26,014 bases of DNA from contig SWBL01000509.1 in the NCBI GenBank assembly GCA_024195585.1, positions 1-26,014 of the forward strand, written 5' to 3'. Positions 1 to 10,707 of the stretch are shown here, piece after piece. The DNA is from Aureobasidium sp. EXF-3400. Lineage: Eukaryota > Ascomycota > Dothideomycetes > Dothideales > Saccotheciaceae. Position 1 is the stretch's first letter; each line of letters begins with the position of its first letter. The notes beneath the pieces were generated by a model. That model made no database searches and was not told the origin of the DNA. It worked only from the letters and a program-made list of their open reading frames with translations. The position numbers and the translations under genes are program-made.

Positions 1-1345
1 CATCGTTGACTCGATGAACAAGTTCGGTGTCTACCGCAAGGAGCCCGTCCTGGTCGTTGGTGGTGGATTGGTCACCGACGTTGCCGGGTAATACACACAC
101 AATGATCCACCGCCATAGATCTATAAGGCACTCTGGCCAATATCTCCTAAGCGGTCAATTCCTGCCTTTGAACATATTACTAACCGTTTACAGATTCGCT
201 TGTGCTTCTTACCGCAGAAACACCAACTTCATCCGTGTTCCTACTACCGTTATTGGTCTCATTGACGCTTCCGTCTCGATCAAGGTTGGTGTCAACTACG
301 CCAACTACAAGAACCGTCTTGGTGCCTACCACGCTCCCATGAACACCTTCCTTGACTTCACCTTCCTCCGCTCTCTTCCCGATGCCCAGATCCGCAACGG
401 TTTCGCAGAGTTGATCAAGATCTCCACCTGTGCCCACCTCGACACCTTCAACTTGCTCGACAAGTACGGCGAGCAGCTCATTGAGACCGGTTTCGGTCGC
501 CGTGAGGGTGCTCCCCAGGAGGTTCGCGATGCTGCCGACAAGATCAACCGTGGTGGTATCCACGAGATGTTGAAGCTCGAGACCCCCAACCTCCACGAGA
601 TTGGTCTTGACAGAGTCATTGCCTACGGTCACACGTAAGTTTATCCTACATTACATCCATCGCTTTGTACTGACATACCTCAAGCTGGTCTCCTCTTCAC
701 GAGCTGATCCCCGACCCGCCTCTTCGTCACGGTCACGCCATCTCCATCGACATGGCTTACTCTGCCACCCTTGCCAACATGAGAGGTATCCTCAGCGACG
801 AGGAGCACAAGAGACTTCTCAACCTCTTCTCTCGTGTCGGTCTGTCCATGGATGATGACCACTTCACCGAGGACATTCTCGACCAGGCCACCAAGGCTAT
901 CCTCAAGGTAAGCTGATGTTTTTGTATGCTTCAAAAATTTACAAAACTAACAATACTTTTCCAGACTCGTGATGGCAAGCTCCGTGCTGCTGTTCCCAGC
1001 CCTCTCGGCTCTTGCGTCTTCCTCAACGACGTTGAGGCCAGCGAGATGAACGCCGCTCTCAAGAAGCACAAGGAGCTGATGAAGTCCTACCCCCGCCAGG
1101 GTAAGGGTCTCGAGGCTTTCGTCGACTCCAGCGACACTGGCTTCACAAGAAATGGCCAGGTTGAGAACAACGCCACCAACTCTGCCAGCAAGTCTGTCAT
1201 CAACGACGACGTCCAGGGTGGTCCCCAGCCCGCCAGCAAGAAGACCGCTGAGAAGATGGCCAGCGGCCCCGAGGGTGTCAACGGTGTCTCGAACCCCACC
1301 ACCAACGGTGCCACCAGCCTTGCTTCCGGCGGCGAGTGCTGCTAG
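1..1345 (+). CDS. Sedoheptulose-7-phosphate cyclase, probably demethyl-4-deoxygadusol synthase (5' partial)
   Basis: This is the C-terminal part of a dehydroquinate-synthase-fold sugar-phosphate cyclase; the start lies left of the window. Proposed exons are <2-87, 194-634, 685-907 and 965-1345. The introns of 106, 50 and 57 nt have GT-AG ends and CTAAC/CTGAC branch sites. Visible motifs are the NAD-binding [10 protein letters not shown] that spans the first splice, [11 protein letters not shown], the metal-ligand Glu in [10 protein letters not shown], and two metal-ligand His in AYGHTWSP and RHGHAIS. In this family such enzymes convert sedoheptulose 7-phosphate to 4-deoxygadusol precursors (mycosporines, UV sunscreens) or to 2-epi-5-epi-valiolone. 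Fungal members known to me are of the first type, so that call is inference from family. Plain dehydroquinate synthase is unlikely: the GHTWSP and RHGHAIS wording is that of the sedoheptulose cyclases, and fungi carry DHQS inside the AROM protein. After the fold comes a low-complexity tail of about 80 residues ending in GGECC. Confidence 0.85.
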
Positions 1346-3402
1346 ATGCTCTCTCTCCTTCCATGATTTAGGGGTTTCCCTTTGACGAAAAAAGCCTTTT
1401 GATACCACAGCCTTGGATGTGCTGACACAAAAAAAGACATCACCTCTCGGCGCAAAGGAAGGCGCGAACGTGATAATAATTGAATAGATGAAACCACTCT
1501 GCAAACGAGTTGGCCAAGCTAGATTTAGCTACGAATATCCAATTACTGATGATTTACTGATACAAATTATTCTCTCGTTCCATGAAGTGTGATTGGTGTC
1601 ACGGCACGTGCCTCCCGCTGTGGCTGGTGATAATTGTCGATTGCTCTAGAAGGTCTGTTGTATAGTGTCGAAAACTCACTCGAGCTTGCCCGTCATGAAG
1701 TCACCGAACTATAAGTAGACATATAGTACCATGACCAATCATATCGGTAGCTGTCAGATGTTAAGGGGCACTATTATGAGCAACGATCGCTTGCGATCTC
1801 TTAAGATGTTCTCCTAAGATGTTCTCTTGAGCTTGGAGTATGAGTGGGTACTTGTACAGACTCTTCTCATGTCCGACGATTGGAAGTGTATGAGTTCACG
1901 TTCTTGCATATCAAGGGCATTTGACCAATGACAATGCTTACCAAGCTTGCTTTAAGCAGTGTTCAAGGCTCACACCAACCGTCGGACGTAGGAAAAGTTT
2001 GTATCTTAGCACCTCTCTGTCAGTACTCCGTACAGCGTACCCGAACATAACCAAACTCGATCGTCACATGGTTATCAGGATCCTATGCTCGAGAGGTGCT
2101 TGCTGTGATTAGATGCAATGACAAGCCATGCACTATTTGTGGCCAAGATGGCTAGCAGGGGTGATGGGCTCGTCTATTGGAAGATCGACGTGCCTTACTT
2201 TCGATGCTTGGACGTCGGTCACATATAGACTCGTTCTGTTGGCGACAGTACCTCGTAGTCGGACGTAGAAGCGAGCGTGAGAGCTTTCGCAGAGCACTTC
2301 TCAATTGTTCGTCCCTTGACAGCAATGCAAAATCTCAGCCTCAGATGGGTGTTCTTGTTGAACTACGAACTCAAATACCTGCTGTGTAGTAAACGTGACT
2401 GTCGCTTGCTCCTGCTCGCGGACCATAAGCGCAGGACATATTGGTGGTTCAATATAAATCTTATTGCTTAGCCGCGTATTGCATTGCGGCGCTCGTCGTA
2501 ACAGAATCTTGTAGAGTTAACATGGTCAAATACATAGTGGAGAAAGAGACGCTGACCCCACGCTCACCACCGAGTCGCGGCGGATTTATGACAGATAATC
2601 TGAAGCTGAGTTGAAACTTACCACAACATGTCGACTTCTTGTTCTCAAAAGCTGACGAAATTCAGCCTGACAGTGCGGCAAGAAGTGCGGTTGCGCAAGA
2701 GATGGTCTTGAAGGTTATGATCTCAGAGCAGTTCGAGCGGCACGGCTACAGACGATGAACGCTCGAATGAACGCCAACCGCACGGTACAGTATCCGGACA
2801 CGCAGCCTTTTTCGGCAGCGGGTGAGTACGGAGCACCGTCTTGAGTACCTTTGTGACTTTGTAAGGACGATGACTCGAGCTCGCAACACAGAGTCACGCA
2901 GGAGGCACGCGATGTGATGAGAAGGCCAATGGCAATAGTGGCATGCGCGGTCAGGCGGAACGGAGATGTGATCGGGTAGGATTGGTAGCCAGGTTCGACC
3001 GGCAGAGGGTATATAATTCATATAAAGCGAGAAAATCATCGGAGGCCTGTTGATCATTGCCTGTTCCTGTGTGGAGCATGGCTGTTTATGGTTGGCGCAT
3101 GGGTCGCGCGTTGCTCAAATTGCACACATAAGGCTTGACCATGGCAAAGTCAGGGTGGTGTTGAGTAAGGGTTTGATGGGCCAGAGACGGGAAGGAATGA
3201 AGTTGTTTGATAACCCAAGGGAGATCCGAGACGGCGTAGAGAGCTTATAGATGATCGGAGACGTGTGTGGTGTTTCTTCTACGATTGATTCCCACTCTTG
3301 TTGTATGCGTGCCATGTGCTTTGAGCGTTGTTGTTGCTCGCGCGTGTGAATTTACCAACGGTCTAGACACAGGAGGCCTGCAGGGGCAAGCATTCGCGCA
3401 TC
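1346..3402. other. Intergenic region, about 2 kb, no gene supported
   Basis: It holds the 3' flank of the cyclase gene and the promoter side of the kinesin gene. Open frames here are short (at most about 100 codons), on both strands, and none resembles a protein I recognise or carries a convincing intron pattern. Small items seen: a perfect 12-nt tandem duplication TAAGATGTTCTC around 1802-1827, and a TATA-like box at 3010-3016. No tRNA, transposon ends or long repeats were found by eye. Confidence 0.5.
3010..3016 (+). promoter_or_regulatory. TATA-like box upstream of the kinesin gene
   Basis: TATATAA lies about 390 nt before the kinesin start codon in a GC-mixed region. It would imply a 5' leader of roughly 350 nt, which is plausible in filamentous fungi. 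It could equally be a chance AT-rich stretch. Confidence 0.25.
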
Positions 3403-6400
3403 ATGTCAGGAGGAGGAGTGCAACTGCTCTTGAAGCTCGAGCAGGAGCAAAAAGCACAGCGGCATTCACAGACGCAGCACTACCTGTACCCTCGGCCTGA
3501 CCCACCATCTCTACAGCAGCATCAGCATCATTATCAAAACCAGCAGTTCCTCAGCCCGCAGGCGCACCCTCCGCCGTCGATTCCGCTGCCGCCGTTGCCC
3601 GCTGCTATGACGAAGACACGCGGAGCCGAGCCGGCTGGAGAAGCAGCGTCGGACAAGGAGCGGGAGGGCGCATATGCAGCAGTTGTTGTTTCAGGCGACC
3701 TTCGGGCGCGTGCAGCTACTGCAATTCCTCGATCAGTCACCTCGTCGCCGTCCATTCCTACCCTACGCACACAGGCATCCTCGCCGTCGCCGTCGCGAGT
3801 GCCGACTCCCAACTTGCGCAAAGCCGTCAGCATCGAAGCCTTCTCGCGGCCCCCTGGCAGCAGCATTGGCTCAGGTAGCCCCCTTGCGCAATTGGCACAG
3901 TCGAGTCCGAGAAGCTCGTCCCAGTCCTCGAGTCCTCGTCTGCCTCATTCTTCTGCTGTACCGCGCCTACCTTTGACCGTCGCACAACCCCCTAGCGGAC
4001 TGCGCAAACCACAATCCAAGCAGTCTCTTCGCAACCTGCGCTCCAAAGTCTCGACTACTTCGCTCAGCACCACCGTCGTCAGCGCCGCTCGCACATCAAA
4101 GAGCGAGAGTTTGCTAAGCATACCCTCTCCGCCCGGAAGTCGCTCATCCTCGGCACCAGTATCCCCTGCTACGCCCCTAACGCCCAACACGCCTGTGGCC
4201 GACAGTACCATGCTCGAAGCATTGAATGCTGAAAAGGACAAAGAGGCCAAGGGGAACATCACCGTCAGTGTTCGCGTGCGCCCCGATGCTGCCGCAGATA
4301 CACAGCCCGACGGAGAATGGCTGGTCGACGGTCGACGCTCCCTCATAAGCTACGAAAGTGGAGAGCATCGCTATGGTGCGTCGTATGAACTCAATTGACA
4401 ATCTCGAACTATGCTGACCCTGTCCTTTGTAGACAATGTATTCTCACCACACGATCAAAATGCCAGAGTATATGAATCAGCTGCAAAACGCCTAGTGCGG
4501 CGTGTCATGGAAGGCTACCATGGCACTGTTTTTGCATACGGAATGACAGGCACAGGCAAAACATTCTCGATGCAAGGTACTGCCATGTCTCCTGGTGTCA
4601 TCCCTCTCGCCATCACCGATATCTTCTCCTACATTCGCCAGAATCCCGCTCGCGAATTTCTGTTGCGTGTCAGTTACCTCGAAATCTACAACGAGAAAAT
4701 CTACGATCTGCTCAATCCGGACTCGAACGAAGAGATTAAGCTACGAGAAGACCCTCGACGCGGTGTTTATGCGACACCGCTCAAGGAAGAGATCGTACAA
4801 AGCCCTAATCAGCTGCTCAGAGTCATCGCGCGAGGTGATCAGCAGAGGCGTGTGGCAGGTACGCAGTTCAATGCCCGATCTTCACGCTCCCATGCTGTTG
4901 TGCAGATTGTCGTTGAGTCGCGCGAACGCTCTGCTGGCCCTGTCGGTGATACGAGGCGTGACAAGCTGCTACCCGGGAGCGTCTTGGTCTCAACCCTGTC
5001 CTTGATCGATCTTGCTGGTTCTGAAAAAGCAGCCGAGAGCAAGGAGCGACGCACCGAAGGAGGCCACATCAACAAGTCTTTGCTAACACTAGGTACTGTT
5101 ATTGCTCGTTTGTCTGGAGACAAGGAGCTCGCCGAGAAAGATCAGAAGCATCTCCCCTACAGAGACAGCAAGCTCACCCGTCTTCTACAACCCGCTCTCT
5201 CCGGAAACTCATTGGTGTCCATTCTCTGCACTGTGCAGCTATCTTCAGCTTCCAGCAGCGCTGCTGCAACCTCCTCGCACACGACCGAGACTTTGAACAC
5301 ACTCAAGTTCGCAAGCAGAGCTAAAAACAACCTTGTCAGCCACGCGAAACGGAACGAGTCCAACCCTTCGGATGGCGCAGACCCACGAAGCCGAGCTTTG
5401 CTGGATAGGTACAAGCTCGAGATCATCGAATTAAGGGGACAGCTGGAAGAACAAAGCAAGCTGAAAAATGAGGCCGAGAAGGCCGAAAAAGAGGAGGTCG
5501 AAGAAGAGCGGTGGAGAGAAAGAGAACGCGAGAGTGCCGAACGTCATGAGGAGCAAATGCTGGAAATGCAGCTCGCCAGGACTGCCCTGAAAGAGCGCAT
5601 CGCTCATCTGAACCGACTGATCTTGAGCTCAAAGTCGCTAGGAGTGAATTCGGGACGCTTCTCCAACGCCAGTTCGAGCATGCCGATCCTCCAGCGAACA
5701 AGCACACACAGCACCTTGGAACGACCGAAGAGCCGGAGACCAGGAAGTAGCGGGAGTCAGACCGCCTCGAGTCGTATTCAATCGGGCTCCACCATAGCTG
5801 GCATGCTTCCAGTAGCACGGACCTCCCAAATCGAACTGGCTTCCGCATCAGAGGACGAAAACGACGATGAGGAAATGGCAGCTGATGAGGACGCCTTGAA
5901 CCCCGGGAGTGCCTCCTCGGCCCGCCAAATCAGTGCTTTACAAGCCGATCTCGCAGACAAGGATCGTTACATTGCAACCTTGGAGAAGCGCTTGTTGCAG
6001 ACTCGTAACAACTCTTACAGCAGAGCGAGCAGTGCAAAGTCTCCTCTTCCTAGCCGTGTGCCTTCTAGAGACGGGCAGAACACGGATGCCGTTGTCAAGG
6101 AGAAGGACCACGAGATTGAGAAACTCAAGCAAAAGCTCGAAGACCAGACTCGCATGGTGCATGCGCTCAGGAACGCAGCCAGAAAGCGTGATATGCTCGA
6201 CACCTCTGGGGCCATGTCTCAACACCCAGCATTCAGACAAAGTCCCACAACATCTCCGGAGAAAAGGGAGCTACGCACACCCTACCGCAGCATGAGTCGA
6301 CCAGAACTCTTCCGAAGCGCTAGTGGGCCAGTCAGTGCTGTCAACCAAATGTCACCACCCAGCTCGCCGCCTCCTGGGGTACAAAACTTCTCCCGGTTAT

Positions 6401-6735
6401 CAAAGCACCCCGCTTCCCTTCTCCCAGCTGACATGGAAGCGGAAGGAGCGACTGACAACAACGGGTCTGCCGCGGAGTCGTCGATCAACGCGGCAAGAGT
6501 CACGAGCGCTAGCAATGCGCCTGGTACCAGGAGAACCGTGGACGAGATGACAAAGCTTTTGGATGAGATGATCCAAGACAAGGTCAACACTGGCCATGTG
6601 ATCCGCGGTGACAGAGGCAGCTTGCGGGTAAAGCGCGACACTGTCATGAGTCGTGCAGGCAATGAGGATATGCCCTCGCGTGACGTTGAAGCAGGCGCCG
6701 CGGCTCTGCACTTCGAAAAGCCGCAGTTCATATGA
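3403..6735 (+). CDS. kipA: Kip2/KipA-type kinesin (kinesin-7 family)
   Basis: This is a plus-end-directed microtubule motor. Relatives (A. nidulans KipA, yeast Kip2, fission yeast Tea2) carry plus-end factors and support polarised growth. Exons 3403-4375 and 4433-6735 flank a 57-nt intron with a CTGAC branch site; splicing gives 1091 residues. The N-terminal 280 residues are Ser/Pro-rich, with a Gln/His-rich start. The motor spans about residues 284-627: GNITVSVRVRP at 284-294, P-loop GMTGTGKT at 361-368, switch I NARSSRSH at 471-478, switch II DLAGSE at 517-522. The charged Glu/Lys-rich segment at about 650-720 looks like coiled coil, with another helical piece near 890-920. The Ser/Pro-rich C-terminus fits Kip2 proteins. 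Start chosen: the first ATG in frame, context ATCATGTC. An in-frame ATG at 3607 would drop the Gln/His-rich segment and is a real alternative. Confidence 0.93.
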
Positions 6736-7112
6736 CGACTGTCGGTTGCCTGATCGCGACTGGTCGTCCTCCTTGACTGGACGTCAAGTCCGCGGGATGG
6801 ACAGAAGAAGCATTGGGTGGGACAGATAACAAGTTACTGGTTGGAAAGGAAAGATCATCAAGGCGCCTGGTCCAGGATACGAGCCAGGGTAAGGTTGGGA
6901 ATTGTGTTGTGTTAGCGAATCATTGCTGGTTTTTCTTCTTTTGATACCCTTATTAACAAGGCATGCAAGATGGTGGAACGCCTTCTTCATTTTTCTTTTA
7001 TCGGATTGTCGTTGGTCAGCGGCTGTCTGTTGGGTACCTATGCATTGGGATCTTGGTAATAACAATCTCCTAGGAGTTTAGGGTGGAGGGCCTCGAAGGT
7101 GGTCATTTGTAC

Positions 7113-7120
7113 TTCTAGAA
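7113..7120. promoter_or_regulatory. Heat-shock-element-like palindrome, copy 1
   Basis: TTCTAGAA is an inverted pair of the 5-bp heat shock factor unit (nTTCnnGAAn). It is the first of three exact copies within 680 bp. Binding by Hsf1 is inference. Confidence 0.3.
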
Positions 7121-7336
7121 CAACGACCTTAGAAGAATAGAGACGGAGATAATTGAGAGGGAAGAAAGTTGTTGACTTCCAAAACAAGAAGCCGTTTCCG
7201 AGCATGTGTCGTCAAACATTGATCAGAAGAGAGATTACCACAACCCTCGGTCCGTAGCGGGAGAATCGTGGTAACATTGCAGGGCCGCCCATATGATGTT
7301 ATGGCAGCCGGCTGAAGGGCACGACATTACTTCCAG

Positions 7337-7354
7337 CTTCTAGAAGGGCTTCGT
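7337..7354. repeat. Repeated heat-shock-element-like motif, copy 2
   Basis: CTTCTAGAAGGGCTTCGT contains the 10-bp palindrome CTTCTAGAAG. It matches the copy at 7780 over 18 positions except for one extra G. The shared flank makes common origin or shared factor binding more likely than two unrelated 8-mers. Confidence 0.4.
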
Positions 7355-7779
7355 TGTTAGGCCTGCCATCTGGAGACATCGCCTCCGCATTGGGCGGGTT
7401 AGGTTGACCATCGTCACTCACGCGGACAGCGGCATGCGTATATTGTGGTATGCCTGATCGCGCAATGTGATCTGCTTATTCATTTCGGATATAGTTATCA
7501 CACCAATTGGCATTGTATAGGCACGGCAGCAGCGGAGAATTGATGCTTGACCGGATTGCTGGAATTGTGTATGGAAAGTGAGCCGACACTGCAGAACCTC
7601 CACGTTCGTGTGAATGCGGGTTGTTGTTTTGAATTGCAAGAGAGGTCGCTTAGCGCGCTTCGCGTGTTCTTTTCTTACCGAGGCAGGCCAGCTTGAGAAC
7701 ATCTGTTTGGAATGGGCTTGCCTGTCGTGTCTGGGAGTCGACGGATCACGGGTTCGCCGGCGGCAGTCCTAATGTTCAC

Positions 7780-7796
7780 CTTCTAGAAGGCTTCGT
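7780..7796. repeat. Repeated heat-shock-element-like motif, copy 3
   Basis: CTTCTAGAAGGCTTCGT is the partner of the copy at 7337. A further GGAA follows at 7797-7800, so TTC, GAA, TTC and GAA units alternate, although the later units are one base out of the strict 5-bp spacing. Confidence 0.4.
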
Positions 7797-9466
7797 GGAA
7801 CGTTGATGCCCCTCCTTGTCAATTTCGCGAACAGACCCACGCGTCGTTGCGAGCGCAGAAGCACAGAGGGCTCTACTCGGCAGCATGGACCTCTTTCCAC
7901 CTCGTGGCTCCCTTGCCCTGCTTGTGCTTGTGGCATTGCGGCAACATTGCACAATCCGCCGTGTACTGATGCTGCCCCATGTCTTTTCTATCGGTGAGGC
8001 AGGGAAGGTAAGTTAGAGTGCGACTAATATCGGCAGCCAGGTTTAACTGTCTCGGGGTTTGTGATTGCTCGGCGAACTCAAAAAGAGGGGTCTGATTTTG
8101 CCAGAGTTTGGTTCTCGCTGCCCAATCACGCTTGATCGATATCCAGCAACAGATCTTCCTTTCAAGAAGACTTGGAGATCGTGGAGCGCCAACAACCTTG
8201 ATAGATTGCGACGGTGGACACGAGGATGTGTTCAATCACCGATCGAAGCGTATTCAATTCGAAACCAACAGGTTCATCAGTCGCTACTTCCCTGATAGAA
8301 AGAGTGCTTGCTCGAGATGGCAGCGAACATGAGTTCAAACAGCACTCGGGCGCCGTTTACTGTCTTGCTGACCTTGTCCCTTCCTACCTCGTCAAGCCCC
8401 TCCCGGTGCCGCCGTCAGCCTTGCCCACAAAAAAGCCGTTGTGCACAGGAAACACGTTTCCCGAGTCATGATGAAACAACCTTGTCCTCCGAGACTTGTC
8501 CCTCTTCCCTCCACCACACGGCGGCGCTGTATCAGCGCCACGGTGCCGTCTCGTCTGGCCGAGATTGCCGGGTTTCGGCTTGAACAAGGGACCCAAAGGC
8601 GTGGTGATTGGAACAAAGGCAAGAGCCGGACGCATCGCGTGGATGTACGTGTTTCCAGGGATCGACGTTGGACGTTGCGAAAAGAAAATCAACGCTCGGC
8701 CCTGTCTGCCACATTTTGGCTTTTGCTCCAACAGAACAGGCTGTTGCCATAATAATCACTCGCAGCTATCGCGTACCATAGCCGTGAACGACGGGGCGGA
8801 TGTGTCGTATTTAGACTGGTGGTGGACATGACTATCCACGACTCTACTGGGCATCTCTCGGCCTGGTCCAGCGACCCGTCTTCGGCCAGGTGGGTAGTCG
8901 GGCAGCACCCAGGCATCCAACAAAACATGGAACCTGCGGGTTTGATCCCAGACTGTCTTGTGCGAAGCTTTTTTCGGCTTTGCCCTCTCTGGCAGACGTG
9001 TGTTGGTGCACTGCGACGCTGATGCCCATCTCTGAGGCGTGCCTGGAGTTGTGCACACACCACACCCGTCCCCTGCTCATTTCAGTGCGTAGTGCACCGT
9101 AACAAGACAGATCCCTCTGCTTTCCTTTACATGTTGTGATGACGAGGGTGCCCGCAATCGCAACGATTGGCACATTTGGGAGGGGCTGCTGTTCTGTTTA
9201 TATCAGCTAAGCACTTTCCTCCACTACCGTAAAAACACTTTTTTTTCTTCCAGCGAGCCATTGAGATCCACAATCCGACTCCCCACTGCCTCGAACCCAC
9301 CCCCATTTGCAACACAAATAGTGGCGGTATGTCATCGGTTATGATTGCTCGGCTTTGTTCAGAACCCTCTCTCAACCCTGCATTCCGACTGCCCGATACT
9401 TCTTCCTCCCAACCCGGTGCTTCGGTCAAGCCGACTAGAAAATACTCCCCTACATCGACTCCAATC

Positions 9467-10034
9467 ATGTACACTGCTCGTAGCCCGCTGGAGGATTCCT
9501 TCAACCTTCAGCACTCACAGCCAACCTCTCGACCATCTCTGAACAGACGCCCTACTTTACTCCAACAATCTGGCTTGTACGTTCATGATACATTATGCTT
9601 CCCTCACCGCCCAGAGTCCAAAATTAATCTCATCATATCAGGTACACACCCAATTCTCCAGAAGCCTCACGAGCAGCCAGGTCATACTTTTCTTCTGGCC
9701 TGCAGCAGACCGAACGCTCATGGCCTTCATCACCGTGGCCAACCACCAACCCAAGAGACTCGGGTTCTTCGGTGGGCTCCTCGAGAATGTCTTCGGCAGG
9801 TGGACTTGCAGTTGGCTCTCAAAGATCGCCAAACATGCCCGTCTTCCCTCCGTCGCCAGATTACTACAACAACAACTCATTCATCTCATCAAACCCTTAC
9901 ACGACAGCACCTCCAGGACTTAACACAGTAGACTTGACCAACGCCCAACAGCTGCAACAGCTTCAGCAGCTTCAACAACTTCAACAACAGCAGGCTCAGC
10001 AGCAACAAATGCAGCAGAACCAACAGCAGCAAAT

Positions 10035-10065
<31 letters not shown>

Positions 10066-10707
10066 CAGCAGTCGGGAATGCTTCATCCTAACTACAACTC
10101 GGCCGCCATGGGCAACGATGGAGGTGCACTGCTGCCTGGTAGCTCTCACCGCCGCTCCTCGGGCCGTGACGAGTTCGATGGACCTCACCAACTGCTAGCC
10201 AAACCCACCAACTCACACCTCGAGACCCCCGAGTCAGAGTTGATCCAACTGCCCGTGTCCCTATACGCCGAAGAGCAAGACTCGATACTGACGCGCGTCA
10301 ACGACCGCCTCTCCCAATGCGCCTACGACTTTGTAGCCAAATATCAGTTCCCCATCCCTCTGGAGCCCGACAAGAGACCCGTCCGCGTCCCTGCCGACCG
10401 CGAGTGGACAGAATGGTGCTACCTGCTCAAGCGCCTAGCAACCAAACGCCGCATCCCAGCCCGCGTACTCTACAACGGACAGATCAAACAACTAGTAACC
10501 GTGTTGGAGAACTCACTCGAGATGCGCCATGCAGCAAAGCATCAGAGCAGACCTCTCAAGGACGATCGCAACGTGCTGCAGCTTATCTCTGCTGGCTTGC
10601 AGGTTTCGAAAATGCTCAAAGATCCTGACGCCATGAGGTATCTAGATGAGCTGTACGTTGCTGCCGAGCGCTTGATCGAGAGCAGACGTGGTAACCAGTC
10701 TGCTTGA
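9467..10707 (+). CDS. Polyglutamine protein with conserved-looking C-terminal domain, function unknown
   Basis: Exons 9467-9576 and 9642-10707 flank a 65-nt GTACGT...CAG intron; splicing joins SGL to YTPNSPEAS and gives 391 residues. I do not recognise a named domain. The N-terminal part is Ser/Pro/Arg-rich (MYTARSPLEDSFN, RPSLNRRPTLL, NSPEAS) and looks disordered. A Gln-rich run encoded by CAA/CAG at about 9947-10071 follows, with a pure stretch of about 12 Gln. The last 150 residues are well-behaved helical sequence (SILTRVNDRLSQCAYDF, ADREWTEWCYLLKRLATK, ILYNGQIKQLV-type wording) and are probably the functional domain. A longer start at 9329 is open in frame, adding 46 residues; I prefer 9467 because it has A at -3 and the upstream stretch looks like leader with splice-like signals. 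The gene points towards the kinase gene at 11.5-14 kb. Confidence 0.75.
9947..10071 (+). repeat. CAG/CAA trinucleotide-rich tract (polyglutamine)
   Basis: Alternating CAG, CAA, CTT and ATG codons encode Gln-Gln-Leu repeats and then an almost pure Gln run. It starts as a 9-nt unit (Gln-Leu-Gln type) and ends as CAG repeats near 10046-10070. Length variation between strains is expected for such tracts. Confidence 0.85.

Larger units (their letters stand above)
6736..9466. other. Long intergenic region, 2.7 kb, no protein gene supported
   Basis: It contains the kinesin 3' flank and the leader or promoter of the polyglutamine gene. Many overlapping open frames of 60-125 codons occur on both strands between 7.8 and 9.1 kb, but none reads like a conserved protein and I could not join them with credible introns. 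It carries three TTCTAGAA palindromes (7113, 7338, 7781). Near 9206-9253 a CTAAG followed by a pyrimidine tract and CAG resembles a 3' splice site, so part of this stretch may be a long spliced 5' leader or a non-coding transcript. Confidence 0.45.

Noticed and set aside
1802..1827. 12-nt tandem duplication TAAGATGTTCTC
   Set aside because: It is too short and isolated to signify more than local slippage.
2930..3010. Possible tRNA: TGGCAATAGTGG and GGTTCGACC resemble A and B boxes
   Set aside because: The A box has one base too many, and I could not fold acceptor, anticodon and T stems around them.
4376..4432. Stop codon between the two halves of the kinesin, suggesting two genes
   Set aside because: It lies in a 57-nt intron with a good branch site; splicing joins the motor N-terminus to the P-loop half in frame.
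8384..9063. Overlapping open frames of 75-124 codons on both strands
   Set aside because: All frames are open in a GC-rich patch, none reads like a conserved protein, and no intron set joins them.
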